64,000 bases of DNA, taken from Phycisphaerales bacterium. Lineage in GTDB: Bacteria > Planctomycetota > Phycisphaerae > Phycisphaerales > SM1A02. The DNA is taken from NCBI GenBank assembly GCA_029246705.1, contig JAQWMQ010000008.1, positions 1-64,000 on the forward strand, in the 5' to 3' direction. Within the stretch, counting starts at the first letter, position 1; each line of letters starts with the position of its first letter. The position numbers and the translations under genes were made by a program. This document shows positions 54,888-63,974 of the stretch, piece by piece. A model generated the notes under the pieces. That model worked only from the letters and a program-made list of their open reading frames with translations, was not told the origin of the DNA and did not search any database.

Positions 54888-56489
54888 ATGACAACATTCG
54901 ACTGGGCACTGCCGTACCCCTCCCAACGCGAACCCGTGACTGCGGAGAACATCGTCGCCACCAGCACGCCTGCTGCCGCCCAGGCGGGCCTGCAGATCCT
55001 CAGGCAGGGCGGAAACGCCGTTGATGCCGCAGTCGCGACTGCAGCCTGCATGACGGTGGTCGAACCCACGACCAACGGCATCGGTGGTGACGCCTTCGCC
55101 CAGGTGTGGGACGGAACGTCCCTCAAGGGGCTCAATGGTTCGGGACGATCACCCAAGGCGATCGATACGGAGCGCCTTCTGCGCTGCGAGAAATTCCCCA
55201 GGACCGGTTGGGACCCGATCACGGTGCCGGGGTGCGTGCAGGCATGGGTGGATCTCAACAAGGCATTCGGGCAACTGGACTTCGCTGACTGCCTGAAGCC
55301 GGCGATCGACTACGCCCGAAACGGCTATCTGGTCGGGCCCCAGACCGCACGTCTGTGGCAGCGGGCAGCGGGTGTCTTTGGTCGGTTCGAAGCCTGGCGG
55401 GAGACATTCCTCTTCGACGGCAAGCCTCCGGTGGAGGGCCAGAAGATCCGGCTTCCGGACCACGCAGAGACCTTGGAATCGATCGCAGAGACCGCGGGGG
55501 AGAGTTTTTACCGGGGAGAGATCGCCCGGCGCATCGTGGACGCAGCGGAAGCCGCTGGCGCACCGTTGAATGCCAGCGACCTGGCCGAACACGACAGCCT
55601 CTGGGTCGAGCCGATTTCGGTCGACTATCGAGGTGCGCGCATCAATGAGCTGCCGCCGAATGGCCAGGGCATCGCCGCCTTGATCGGCCTTGGAATCCTC
55701 AGTCACTTCGAGTTGGGCTCGATGGAAGTCGACTCCGGCCCACTGCTTCACCTTCAGATCGAAGCCATGAAAATCGGCTTTGCCGACGCCCACCGATGCG
55801 TGGCGGATCCTGATGCCCTGCAGGTTCAGCCGAAGGAGCTCCTGGCGGAGGCAAGGCTGGCGGAGCTGGCCGGCCGGATCGACCCGAAACAGGCCCAGGT
55901 GTTCGACAGTGGAATTCCAAAGCCAGGTGGCACGATTCTCCTAACCACCGCTGATCAGGCGGGCCGCTGTGTTTCCCTGATCCAAAGCAATTATGCCGGT
56001 TTCGGTTCGGGAATCGTCATTCCTGGGACTGGTATCGCCATGCAGAATCGTGGGGCCTGCTTCACCCTGGAGCCAGATCATCCCAACGCGGTGGGGCCGG
56101 AAAAGCGTCCCTACCACACGATCATCCCGGGCATGCTCACCCCAGCCCCGGGTGGGGCCGATACCGACCTCATGGCCTTCGGGGTCATGGGCGGCTTCAT
56201 GCAGCCACAAGGCCATCTTCAGGTGATCTCAAGACTGCGTGATTTCAACCAGAACCCACAAGCCGCCCTCGATGCCCCCCGCTGGCAATGGAAGAGGGGG
56301 CGAGCGGTCTCACTCGAACCAGGGTTCGACGAGGAGACCATTGCCTACCTGCAAGGTCTTGGCCACGAGCTCAGCTTGGCCGATACCCGCTCGGTCAGCT
56401 TCGGTCGTGGCCAGGCAATCCATCGACTTAAGGATGGGTGGTGCGGTGGGAGTGATCTCAGGGCTGACGGTCAAGCTGTCGGATTCTGA
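54888..56489 (+). CDS. Gamma-glutamyltransferase-like acylase
   Basis: A 533-residue Ntn-hydrolase of the gamma-glutamyltransferase superfamily. N-terminal motifs AAAQAGLQILRQGGNAVDAAVA and TNGIGGDAFAQVWDG are typical. The expected autoprocessing site is in PKPGGTILLTTAD near 350, where Thr follows Gly-Gly rather than the TTH of classical GGT; then VSLIQSNYAGFGSG and PYHTIIPGML follow. This is the YwrD-like branch, which may prefer other acyl substrates. No signal peptide is visible, so it is probably cytoplasmic. It has a leaderless-type promoter. Confidence 0.83.
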   Translation: MTTFDWALPYPSQREPVTAENIVATSTPAAAQAGLQILRQGGNAVDAAVATAACMTVVEPTTNGIGGDAFAQVWDGTSLKGLNGSGRSPKAIDTERLLRCEKFPRTGWDPITVPGCVQAWVDLNKAFGQLDFADCLKPAIDYARNGYLVGPQTARLWQRAAGVFGRFEAWRETFLFDGKPPVEGQKIRLPDHAETLESIAETAGESFYRGEIARRIVDAAEAAGAPLNASDLAEHDSLWVEPISVDYRGARINELPPNGQGIAALIGLGILSHFELGSMEVDSGPLLHLQIEAMKIGFADAHRCVADPDALQVQPKELLAEARLAELAGRIDPKQAQVFDSGIPKPGGTILLTTADQAGRCVSLIQSNYAGFGSGIVIPGTGIAMQNRGACFTLEPDHPNAVGPEKRPYHTIIPGMLTPAPGGADTDLMAFGVMGGFMQPQGHLQVISRLRDFNQNPQAALDAPRWQWKRGRAVSLEPGFDEETIAYLQGLGHELSLADTRSVSFGRGQAIHRLKDGWCGGSDLRADGQAVGF

Positions 56490-56851
56490 GGGGTTGATCA
56501 CCCGCAGCTCCGACGTCGAGCCAGGCGCACACGGCGCCTGATCGGGACCTCATCTGGATGGTTTCAACAATTCAAAGTGTCGATAAAACGCCGCAAATGG
56601 GCTATTTGTCGGGATATAGGCTATCGATATTGTAATTGCGCCACAACCGTCACCTCGGATGAGCCGAGAGATAGAGAATCGTATACACTACGGAGCGCCG
56701 AATTTCCGGTGGGAAGCCAGGCTTCCTCAAGTTCGGCCGACCGCGCATGAAGGGCAACCTGAATGCACCCCTTCACCATGAGACGGGCAGTGGTTGCCCC
56801 CTCCACTCGGGCCGAGCCCGATCACTTTCTCCCCTGATGGACCCACCGGTC
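56490..56851. other. Intergenic region before the 2-oxoacid dehydrogenase operon
   Basis: These 362 bases hold an AT-rich block (about 56565-56640, with GATATAGGCTATCGATATT), a short hairpin CTCGG-ATGAG-CCGAG near 56655 and a probable -10 at 56684. An in-frame extension of the E1alpha gene reaches back to 56747, but the added residues do not look like part of the family. No other gene seen. Confidence 0.5.
56684..56689 (+). promoter_or_regulatory. -10 box of the E1-E2 operon
   Basis: TACACT (inside TATACACT) downstream of the AT-rich block, giving a leader of roughly 150 bases. Confidence 0.4.
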
Positions 56852-57973
56852 ATGCCGATCACCAAGGTTCTCGAAGCCCAAATCGACCACGTCTCGATCC
56901 TCGACGAGCACGGCAACTTTGATGAGTCACTCGGGAAGGGGCTGATCCCCGACGAGGACTTGATCAAGCTCTACGGCCACATGGTCATCTGCCGACTGCT
57001 CGATGAAGTCGCCTTCAAGCTGCAGCGCTCAGGCCGCATGGGCACCTATCCCCAGAACATGGGCCAGGAGGCACCCTCCCTGGGAGCCGCCTATGCCCTT
57101 GAGACGACGGACTGGATGGTCACCTGCTACCGCGAGAACTGCGGTCTTTTCTGGCGGGGCCTGCCCATGGAGAAGATCCTCCAGCACTGGATGGGCGATG
57201 AGCGGGGCAACGACATCCCCCGGGAGCTGCACGCGACTCCGATCGCAGTGCCCATCGGCACCCAGATGCTCCATGCGACGGGTCTTGCCTGGGCCGCCAA
57301 GTACCGCGGCGAGAAGCGCGTGGCCTGCACCTTCTTCGGTGACGGTGCGACCAGCGAGGGTGATTTCCACGAGGCGATGAACTTCGCGGCCAACCTGGAC
57401 ATCCCGGTGGTCTTCTTCTGCCAGAACAACCAATGGGCCATCTCCGTTCCGGGCAAGATCCAGTGTTCGGCCCCCACCGTGGCCCAGCGTGGCTTCGCCT
57501 ACGGCATGGACTGCCTTCGCTGCGATGGAAACGACATCTTCGCGGTGGTTCACTGCATGAACAAGGCGATCGCCAGCGGTCGCGACAACAAACGGCCCAC
57601 CTTCATCGAAGCGGTCACCTACCGCCTCGGTGACCACACCACCGCGGATGACGCGCGACGCTATCGCGACGCCGAGGAAGTGGAACTCTGGAAGGCACGC
57701 GATCCGATCACCAGGATCAAGGCCTTCATGAAGTCACGAAAGATCTGGGACGACTCCAAGCAGGCGGAACTCGAGGAGCACGCCGACGAGGCGGTATCGG
57801 CCGCGGTCAAGCGGGCCGAAGGCATCGAGGCTCCCAACAAGGAAGACTTCTTCAACTGGATGTATGCGGAACTCCCCGAGCAGCTCGTGGTTCAGCGCGA
57901 CACGATGAGAACGAGTTCGATCGGGCAGGATCCCAGCCAGATCGAGTCACCCCAGGCTTCACAGCAGTCCTGA
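56852..57973 (+). CDS. pdhA: 2-oxoacid dehydrogenase E1 alpha (pyruvate dehydrogenase type)
   Basis: A 373-residue ThDP-dependent E1 alpha subunit that decarboxylates a 2-oxoacid and passes the acyl group to the lipoyl domain of E2. Motifs: MVICRLLDEVAFKLQRSGRMG near 40, YRENCGLFWRG near 90, the ThDP/Mg motif FFGDGATSEGDFHEAMNF near 165 with QNNQWAIS, and RLGDHTTADDARRYR near 265 (phosphorylation-loop region). Similarity is closest in pattern to the Gram-positive-type heterotetrameric PDH, but branched-chain substrates are possible given the leucine dehydrogenase nearby. No ribosome site is obvious; an ATG at 56837 is an alternative start. Confidence 0.9.
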   Translation: MPITKVLEAQIDHVSILDEHGNFDESLGKGLIPDEDLIKLYGHMVICRLLDEVAFKLQRSGRMGTYPQNMGQEAPSLGAAYALETTDWMVTCYRENCGLFWRGLPMEKILQHWMGDERGNDIPRELHATPIAVPIGTQMLHATGLAWAAKYRGEKRVACTFFGDGATSEGDFHEAMNFAANLDIPVVFFCQNNQWAISVPGKIQCSAPTVAQRGFAYGMDCLRCDGNDIFAVVHCMNKAIASGRDNKRPTFIEAVTYRLGDHTTADDARRYRDAEEVELWKARDPITRIKAFMKSRKIWDDSKQAELEEHADEAVSAAVKRAEGIEAPNKEDFFNWMYAELPEQLVVQRDTMRTSSIGQDPSQIESPQASQQS

Positions 57974-58007
57974 AATTCACCAGAAGCACCCCCGGAACCC
58001 AACCGTC

Positions 58008-58976
58008 ATGGCAAACCTCACGCTCGTTCAAGCGATCAACCTTGCTCTTGTCCAGGAAATGGAGAAGGACGATCGCGTGCTCATTCTCGGCGAGGACGTC
58101 GGGCTCAACGGTGGCGTGTTTCGCGTCACCGACGGGCTCTTCAAACGCTTCGGTGGAGACCGGATCGTCGACACCCCGCTGGCGGAAAGCGGCATCATCG
58201 GCACCTCGATCGGCCTTGCGATGGCCGGACTGCGACCGGTCCCCGAAATCCAGTTCGAGGGCTTCCTCGGACCGGCATACGACCAGATCTGCTCGCACGC
58301 CGCGCGCATGCGCACGCGAACCCGCGGTGCCTTCACCGTCCCCCTGACCATCCGCGTGCCCGTTGGTGGTGGCATTCATGCCCCGGAACTCCACAGTGAT
58401 TCACCGGAGGCCATCTACGCCCATCAACCCGGACTGAAGGTCGTCATGCCCGCGTCACCCTATGACGCCAAGGGCCTGCTCATTTCAGCGATTCGGGATC
58501 CCGACCCCGTGATCTTCTTCGAACCGAAGCGGATCTACCGGGCGTTCAGGGAGGAAGTGCCCGAGGACGAGTACACGGTTCCCATCGGCAAGGCTCGAGT
58601 GGTCTGCGAAGGCGACGACCTCACGATCGTCTCCTGGGGTGCGTCCGTGGTGCAGTGCATGCAGGCCATCGAACGCTCCAGTGCATCCATCGAGCTGATC
58701 GACATGAGAACGATCTACCCGTTCGACATCGATGCGGTGGAGGAATCCGTCAGCAAGACCGGACGTTGCGTGATCGTTCACGAGGCTCCCAGGACCTGTG
58801 GTTTCGGGGCCGAGATCGCGACCCAGATCATGGAGCGGTGCTTCCTGCAACTGGAAGCGCCCGTTCAGCGTGTGGCCGGATTCGACACGATCATGCCCTA
58901 CTACAAGCTCGAAAACGACTACCTGCCCGATGCTGATCGCATCGAGCTGGCGATCCAGGAAATCGGCGCATATTGA
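58008..58976 (+). CDS. pdhB: 2-oxoacid dehydrogenase E1 beta
   Basis: A 322-residue E1 beta subunit that forms the heterotetramer with the preceding product. Motifs: LTLVQAINLALVQEM at the start, LILGEDVGLNGGVFRVTDGL near 25, DTPLAESGIIGTSIGLAMAG near 58, PVGGGIHAPELHSDSPEA near 120 and QPGLKVVMPASPYDAKGLL near 141. The C-terminal transketolase domain has the usual LIDMRTIYPFD near 228 and HEAPRTCGFGAEIA near 258. It starts 34 bases after E1 alpha. Confidence 0.93.
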   Translation: MANLTLVQAINLALVQEMEKDDRVLILGEDVGLNGGVFRVTDGLFKRFGGDRIVDTPLAESGIIGTSIGLAMAGLRPVPEIQFEGFLGPAYDQICSHAARMRTRTRGAFTVPLTIRVPVGGGIHAPELHSDSPEAIYAHQPGLKVVMPASPYDAKGLLISAIRDPDPVIFFEPKRIYRAFREEVPEDEYTVPIGKARVVCEGDDLTIVSWGASVVQCMQAIERSSASIELIDMRTIYPFDIDAVEESVSKTGRCVIVHEAPRTCGFGAEIATQIMERCFLQLEAPVQRVAGFDTIMPYYKLENDYLPDADRIELAIQEIGAY

Positions 58977-59053
58977 CTCGACAAGCAATGGGTGGCGCAT
59001 GTGGTTCGCGTACACCCGGCGAATACCAACGAACTGATTGAAAGTGACCGACC

Positions 59054-60406
59054 ATGGCCGGTGTAACACAGCCCAAAGACCAATCGCACTTCATCCTCCC
59101 CGACCTTGGGGAAGGTGTTCACGAGGCGGAACTCATCAAGTGGCGGGTTTCAGTCGGTGACAACATCAAGGAACACGAGACGCTCGCCGAGATGGAGACG
59201 GACAAGGCACTGGTCGAAGTGCCCAGCCCCTGGACCGGCGTGGTTGCCGAACTCTGTGGCAGCGAGGGCGAGATCATCAACGTCGGCAACATCCTGGTGA
59301 AATACGACATCGGGGGAGCATCCGCCGCCGAACCCGAAGCGAGCGATGCCGGACAAGCCGAAGAGTCCGCGTCCGAGGACAAGGATGCAGGCACGGTGGT
59401 CGGCAACGTCTCGGGTGAGCTCGAGGTCAGCAGCCGGTTCGCGCGACGAACTGATGTCGATCTCACCTCGACCAACGGCAACGGCAAGGCGCTGGCGACC
59501 CCGGCGGTTCGTCGGATCGCTCGTGAGCTGGGCGTGAACATAGACCGGGTACCCGCCTCCGGACGAGGTGGTCGGGTCACGGCATCGGACGTCCACGGTT
59601 ACTCGGAAGTCGGCACATCACCCGCGAAGGCGCCCGTGACGAGCGGAGGTGCGGCACCCGCGGGCTTCGCACCCCAGGCCGTTGCGATCCCGGAAGACCT
59701 GCCCCCCGTCGACGACAGTGGTGTCTCCGAGGTCATTCCCTTCCGTGGAGTTCGAAGGAAGATCGCACAAGCCCTCGACGTCTCGGTCAAGACTGCAGTG
59801 CACTTCACCGTGGTCGACGAAGCGAACGTGACTGCAATCGACGCCAAGCGCAGGGAGTATGCAGCTGTCCTCGGGCACAAGTTGTCACTCCTGCCGTTCC
59901 TCATGACGGCGGTGTGCAAGGGCCTGCAGATGCACCCCGAACTCAATTCCATAGTCGATGACGCCAACGCGCAGATTCTTCGGAAGGATGCCGTGAACCT
60001 CGGCTGTGCGGTGGACACCGAACACGGACTGATGGTCCCGGTCATCCACGGCGCGCACAAGCTGTCCGTCGCCCAGCTGGGCAACGCGGTCACGGAACTT
60101 GCCCGCGGCTGCAAGGATCGATCGGTCGATCGCCAGAGACTCCAGGGCGGAACCTTCACGATCTCGAATGTCGGCTCCTACGGTGGAATGTTCGCCACGC
60201 CGATCATCAACTACCCCGAGGTGGGCATCCTCGCTGCCGGAAGAGCCAAGGAACGAGTGCTTGCGGAGGACGGTCGGATGTTCGTCGGCAAGGTGCTGCC
60301 CCTCAGTCTCTCCTGTGACCACCGAGTGGTCGATGGAGCCGAAGGCGCGAGGTTCCTCAACACCGTCGTCGGACTGATGGAAGATCCGGAAAAGCTCATC
60401 GGCTGA
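59054..60406 (+). CDS. pdhC: Dihydrolipoamide acyltransferase E2
   Basis: A 450-residue E2 core enzyme. One lipoyl domain occupies residues 14-90 with the lipoylated Lys in EMETDKALVEVPSP near 53. An Ala/Glu-rich linker follows, then a peripheral-subunit-binding domain (ATPAVRRIARELGVNIDRVP near 145-165). The catalytic domain runs from about 225 to 450 with the active-site His in LSCDHRVVDGAEGARF near 423. It completes an E1-E2 operon, but no E3 (dihydrolipoamide dehydrogenase) gene is in the window. Confidence 0.93.
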   Translation: MAGVTQPKDQSHFILPDLGEGVHEAELIKWRVSVGDNIKEHETLAEMETDKALVEVPSPWTGVVAELCGSEGEIINVGNILVKYDIGGASAAEPEASDAGQAEESASEDKDAGTVVGNVSGELEVSSRFARRTDVDLTSTNGNGKALATPAVRRIARELGVNIDRVPASGRGGRVTASDVHGYSEVGTSPAKAPVTSGGAAPAGFAPQAVAIPEDLPPVDDSGVSEVIPFRGVRRKIAQALDVSVKTAVHFTVVDEANVTAIDAKRREYAAVLGHKLSLLPFLMTAVCKGLQMHPELNSIVDDANAQILRKDAVNLGCAVDTEHGLMVPVIHGAHKLSVAQLGNAVTELARGCKDRSVDRQRLQGGTFTISNVGSYGGMFATPIINYPEVGILAAGRAKERVLAEDGRMFVGKVLPLSLSCDHRVVDGAEGARFLNTVVGLMEDPEKLIG

Positions 60407-60429
60407 CCGCCTCGGAGGAGAGAACGGAC

Positions 60430-61632
60430 ATGTCTGAGCCGGCCCCACGGGATCGTATCGACACGCTCCTGGCACACATCGGCCGTGACCCGAGAATGCA
60501 CTCGGGGTTCGTGAACCCGGCGATCCATCGCGGATCGACCGTCGTGTTCGAGACCATGGCCGAATGCATCGGGGCCCACGACATCGATTTCAAGGATGGC
60601 CCATACACCTACGGGCTGCTTGGAACCCCCGTGGAAAGACAACTCGAGGAAGCGCTGGCGACCCTCGACGGAGGTATCGGCGCGATCGCACTGGGCAGCG
60701 GACTTGCCGCAACGACCGTGTCTTTGATGGCGAATCTCTCCGCAGGCGACCACCTGCTGATGGTGGACACGTGCTACTGGCCCACACGCAAGTGTTGTGA
60801 CGATTTCCTCGGCAGGATGGGCGTCGAGACCACCTACTACGATCCGATGATCGGAGCCGGTGTGGAAGCGCTCTTTCGCGAGAACACGCGCGTCCTGTTC
60901 ATGGAGAGCCCCGGATCGCGGACCTTCGAGATCCAGGATGTCCCTGCCATGACGAAGGTCGCGGCACGAAACGGCGTGAACACGGTCATCGACAACACCT
61001 GGGCGACGCCGATCAACTTCCGACCGATCGAGCATGGTGTCGACCTGGTCATCCACGCACTGACCAAGTACGTCGCTGGTCACTCCGATGTGATGCTTGG
61101 TGCGATCGTCGCAAGGGACCGTGAGCACTGGGATCGGATCAAGGCGACCGCAATGGATCTTGGTCACGGGTGCAGTCCCGATGATGCATGGCTCGGCCTG
61201 CGCGGGCTGAGATCACTCGGCACCCGATTGAGAAAGCAGGGCGAGTCCTCGCTCGAGATCGCACGCTGGCTCGAGAAGCGGCCGGAAGTCGAGTGCGTGC
61301 TGCACCCGGGCATCAGCAGCTGTCCGGGACACGATATCTACGTTCGAGATTTCGATGGCCCATCGGGCCTCTTCAGCATGGTCCTGAAACCTGTTGACGA
61401 GGAACGACTTGCAGACATGCTTGAAGGGCTTCGTTTCTTCAGCATGGGATACAGCTGGGGTGGGTACGAAAGCCTTGTGCTGCCGTTTGATCCAATGGAA
61501 AATCGGACGGTCACTCCCTGGAATCGAGAAGGCAGGTGTCTTCGAATCTCTATCGGACTAGAAGACCCGGGTGACCTGATCCGTGATCTCGAGATGGGAT
61601 TCAAGAGATTGAACAATCCAAGCGCAGGCTGA
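60430..61632 (+). CDS. metC: Cystathionine beta-lyase, PLP-dependent
   Basis: A 400-residue Cys/Met-metabolism PLP enzyme. It has the MetC-like opening (DTLLAHIGRDP, GFVNPAIHRGSTVVF), YTYGLLGTPVERQLEEAL near 57, the PLP-contacting SGLAATTVSLMANL near 88, DNTWATP near 190 and the Schiff-base Lys in HALTKYVAGHSDVMLG near 213. It would cleave cystathionine to homocysteine. GGAG precedes the ATG. It follows E2 by 23 bases but has no functional link to it that I can see. Confidence 0.88.
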   Translation: MSEPAPRDRIDTLLAHIGRDPRMHSGFVNPAIHRGSTVVFETMAECIGAHDIDFKDGPYTYGLLGTPVERQLEEALATLDGGIGAIALGSGLAATTVSLMANLSAGDHLLMVDTCYWPTRKCCDDFLGRMGVETTYYDPMIGAGVEALFRENTRVLFMESPGSRTFEIQDVPAMTKVAARNGVNTVIDNTWATPINFRPIEHGVDLVIHALTKYVAGHSDVMLGAIVARDREHWDRIKATAMDLGHGCSPDDAWLGLRGLRSLGTRLRKQGESSLEIARWLEKRPEVECVLHPGISSCPGHDIYVRDFDGPSGLFSMVLKPVDEERLADMLEGLRFFSMGYSWGGYESLVLPFDPMENRTVTPWNREGRCLRISIGLEDPGDLIRDLEMGFKRLNNPSAG

Positions 61633-61715
61633 CGATGATTTCGTCGACACTGTCGACGGACATCGATACCATCGTTGATTCCCCCGTTCGGGAAAAACCA
61701 AATCGGAGTTTCGCC

Positions 61716-63056
61716 ATGCAGGTTCAATCCGCCCATGCGGATCAGTTGCTTCAGAAGATTGAATCCCGAGACGCAAGAATCGGGATCGTCGGACTCGGCT
61801 ACGTGGGTCTCCCTCTTTCGAAGGCACTGCTCGAAAACGGCTACTCGGTCATCGGTTTCGACGTGGACCGTCGGAAGATCGATGCCATTGCAAACGGCGA
61901 AAGCTACATCCAGCACCTTGGCGACGACTTCTTCAAGATGCTGCAGAAGTCCGACAAGTTCGATGCAAGCGATGACGCGAGCATTCTCGCGGACGCGGAT
62001 GCGATTCTCCTTTGCGTGCCCACTCCCCTTGGCGCCCACAACGATCCGGACCTGTCCTACGTCCTGGACTCGACCAGGATGGTCGCGAAGATCCTGAAAC
62101 CCGGACAACTCGTGGTGCTTGAATCGACCACCTACCCGGGAACGACTCGAAACGAGATGATGCCGATCCTGGAAGAGACCGGATTGGCATGCGGCAAGGA
62201 CTATTTCCTTGCCTACAGCCCCGAACGCGAGGACCCGGGTTCCACCGGACGCAGTGCGGGGGAGATCCCCAAGCTGGTCGGAGGAGTCGATGAAATCTCC
62301 AGTGACATCGCCATGGCACTCTACGAACGCGTGGTCGCCAAGGCGCACCAGGTCTCGTCAGCCGAGATCGCCGAAAGCGCCAAGCTCCTCGAGAACATCT
62401 ACAGATCCGTCAACATCGCCCTTGTCAACGAGATGAAGACGGTGCTCAGCGACATGGACATCGACATCTGGGAAGTGGTTGACGCCGCAAAGACCAAGCC
62501 CTTCGGATTCCAGGCGTTCTACCCCGGCCCCGGCCTGGGCGGTCACTGCATACCGATCGATCCCTACTACCTCACCTGGAAGGCGAAGGAGGTCGGCAGG
62601 CCCACGCGATTCATCGAGCTTGCGGGTGAAGTGAACACCTACATGCCGAGATACGTGATCAACCGACTGATCGAGGCATTGAATGACGACAGAAAATCCT
62701 TGCGCGATGCACGAATCCTCGTTCTTGGAATCGCCTACAAGAAGAACGTCGATGACAACCGTGAAACACCTGCGGCTGAGATCATCGAGCAGCTCGCCGA
62801 ACGCGGCGCCGATATCTCCTATCACGACCCGCACCTGCCGAGATTCCCGGAGATGAGGAAGTACGACCTCAACCTGTCTTCGGTATCGCTCGATGCGGAA
62901 TTGCTTGAAGGAACGGATTGCGTCCTTGTCGTGACGGATCATGATGCCGTCGACTACGAACTCATCGGGCAGCACGCCGGACTCGTGGTGGACACCAGGA
63001 ATGCCATGGCGCGTGTTCCCGGGGACCGCGTGAAAGCCCGCGTCGTCAAGGCATGA
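61716..63056 (+). CDS. UDP-N-acetyl-hexosamine 6-dehydrogenase
   Basis: A 446-residue NAD-dependent UDP-sugar 6-dehydrogenase of the WbpA/UDP-GlcNAc type. Motifs: the Rossmann IGIVGLGYVGLPLSKALL near 24, LESTTYPGTTRNEM near 131, SPEREDPGSTGRSAGEIPK near 165, the catalytic Cys in GPGLGGHCIPIDPYYLTW near 274 and VLGIAYKKNVDDNRETP near 340. It makes uronic-acid sugars for surface polysaccharides. I start at ATG 61716 because GGAG lies eight bases upstream; an ATG at 61635 would add 27 residues without homology. The stop overlaps the next ATG in ATGA. Confidence 0.9.
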   Translation: MQVQSAHADQLLQKIESRDARIGIVGLGYVGLPLSKALLENGYSVIGFDVDRRKIDAIANGESYIQHLGDDFFKMLQKSDKFDASDDASILADADAILLCVPTPLGAHNDPDLSYVLDSTRMVAKILKPGQLVVLESTTYPGTTRNEMMPILEETGLACGKDYFLAYSPEREDPGSTGRSAGEIPKLVGGVDEISSDIAMALYERVVAKAHQVSSAEIAESAKLLENIYRSVNIALVNEMKTVLSDMDIDIWEVVDAAKTKPFGFQAFYPGPGLGGHCIPIDPYYLTWKAKEVGRPTRFIELAGEVNTYMPRYVINRLIEALNDDRKSLRDARILVLGIAYKKNVDDNRETPAAEIIEQLAERGADISYHDPHLPRFPEMRKYDLNLSSVSLDAELLEGTDCVLVVTDHDAVDYELIGQHAGLVVDTRNAMARVPGDRVKARVVKA

Positions 63057-63913
63057 GCTCCACGGAGACCTGGGAAACAAGGATCCTCAGGGCTGGCTCC
63101 TTCCGGCTTGACGGAGGAAGCATGTTCGGTGTGGTGCCCAAGCCGCTCTGGTCGAAATGGGCGACGCCTGACGATGGCAATCGGATCAGACTTGACTGCA
63201 ACTGTGCCTTGTTGCGAAACGGTGACCAGACCGTTCTGGTCGAGACCGGCTACGGCGAGAAGTGGTCCAGCAAGGACCGTGGCATCTTCGCCATGGAGCA
63301 GCGCACGATCGTTGACGCCCTGCGCGAGATTGATGTCGAGCCCGACCAGGTCACGCATGTCGTGGTCTCGCACCTCCATTTCGATCACGCCGGCGCACTG
63401 ACCCGGTGGGTGGATCCATCGGCAGGTGATGAAGGCGGTTTCGTGCCCGGTTTTCCTGGTGCGCGGATCATCGTCCAGAGGCAGGAGCTGGATGATGCCA
63501 TGCTGAACAGATCCACGATGACCCGAACCTACCTGAGGTCCCATCTCGATCCGGTTTCGGAGATGTTCGACGTGGTCGAGGGTGAAGCTGAACCGTTGCC
63601 GGGGATTGTCTTGAAGCCGGTTCCCGGTCACACCTGGGGGCAGCAGTCGATCAGCTGGTCGAGTTCGGAAAGGTCGTTCGTCTTTCCCGGCGATCTCTGC
63701 CCGACCCTGAACCATGCACACCCCGCAGCAAGCATGGCCTACGACATGGAGCCGTGGACCAGCATGCGCGAGAAGCAGGCATTCTTTCAGGAACACGCGG
63801 ATTCAGGGCGGATCATCCTTCTGGATCACGACCCTGACGATCCCCTGGCGACGGTGATCTCCAATCCGGAAAAACCGGGGCGATTTCATCTCGAAGCAGT
63901 TCCTGACACCTGA
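63053..63913 (+). CDS. MBL-fold metallo-hydrolase
   Basis: A 286-residue metallo-beta-lactamase-fold protein. The zinc motif is HLHFDH in VVVSHLHFDHAGAL near 104, further ligands are His in VPGHTWGQQSI near 192, Asp in FPGDLCPTLNHAHP near 216 and His in ILLDHDPDDP near 262. The family includes N-acyl homoserine lactonases and other hydrolases; I cannot choose among them. The start overlaps the stop of the UDP-sugar dehydrogenase in ATGA, so the two are co-translated. Confidence 0.87.
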   Translation: MSSTETWETRILRAGSFRLDGGSMFGVVPKPLWSKWATPDDGNRIRLDCNCALLRNGDQTVLVETGYGEKWSSKDRGIFAMEQRTIVDALREIDVEPDQVTHVVVSHLHFDHAGALTRWVDPSAGDEGGFVPGFPGARIIVQRQELDDAMLNRSTMTRTYLRSHLDPVSEMFDVVEGEAEPLPGIVLKPVPGHTWGQQSISWSSSERSFVFPGDLCPTLNHAHPAASMAYDMEPWTSMREKQAFFQEHADSGRIILLDHDPDDPLATVISNPEKPGRFHLEAVPDT

Positions 63914-63959
63914 GCAGGACAAATCTCGAAGGTGCTTGCTTGGCACTGGTCGTGCCCGG

Positions 63960-63965
63960 TATCCT
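63960..63965 (+). promoter_or_regulatory. Possible -10 box before the final partial gene
   Basis: TATCCT nine bases before an ATG at 63975, with no ribosome site between. Confidence 0.35.
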
Positions 63966-63974
63966 CGACGCCCC

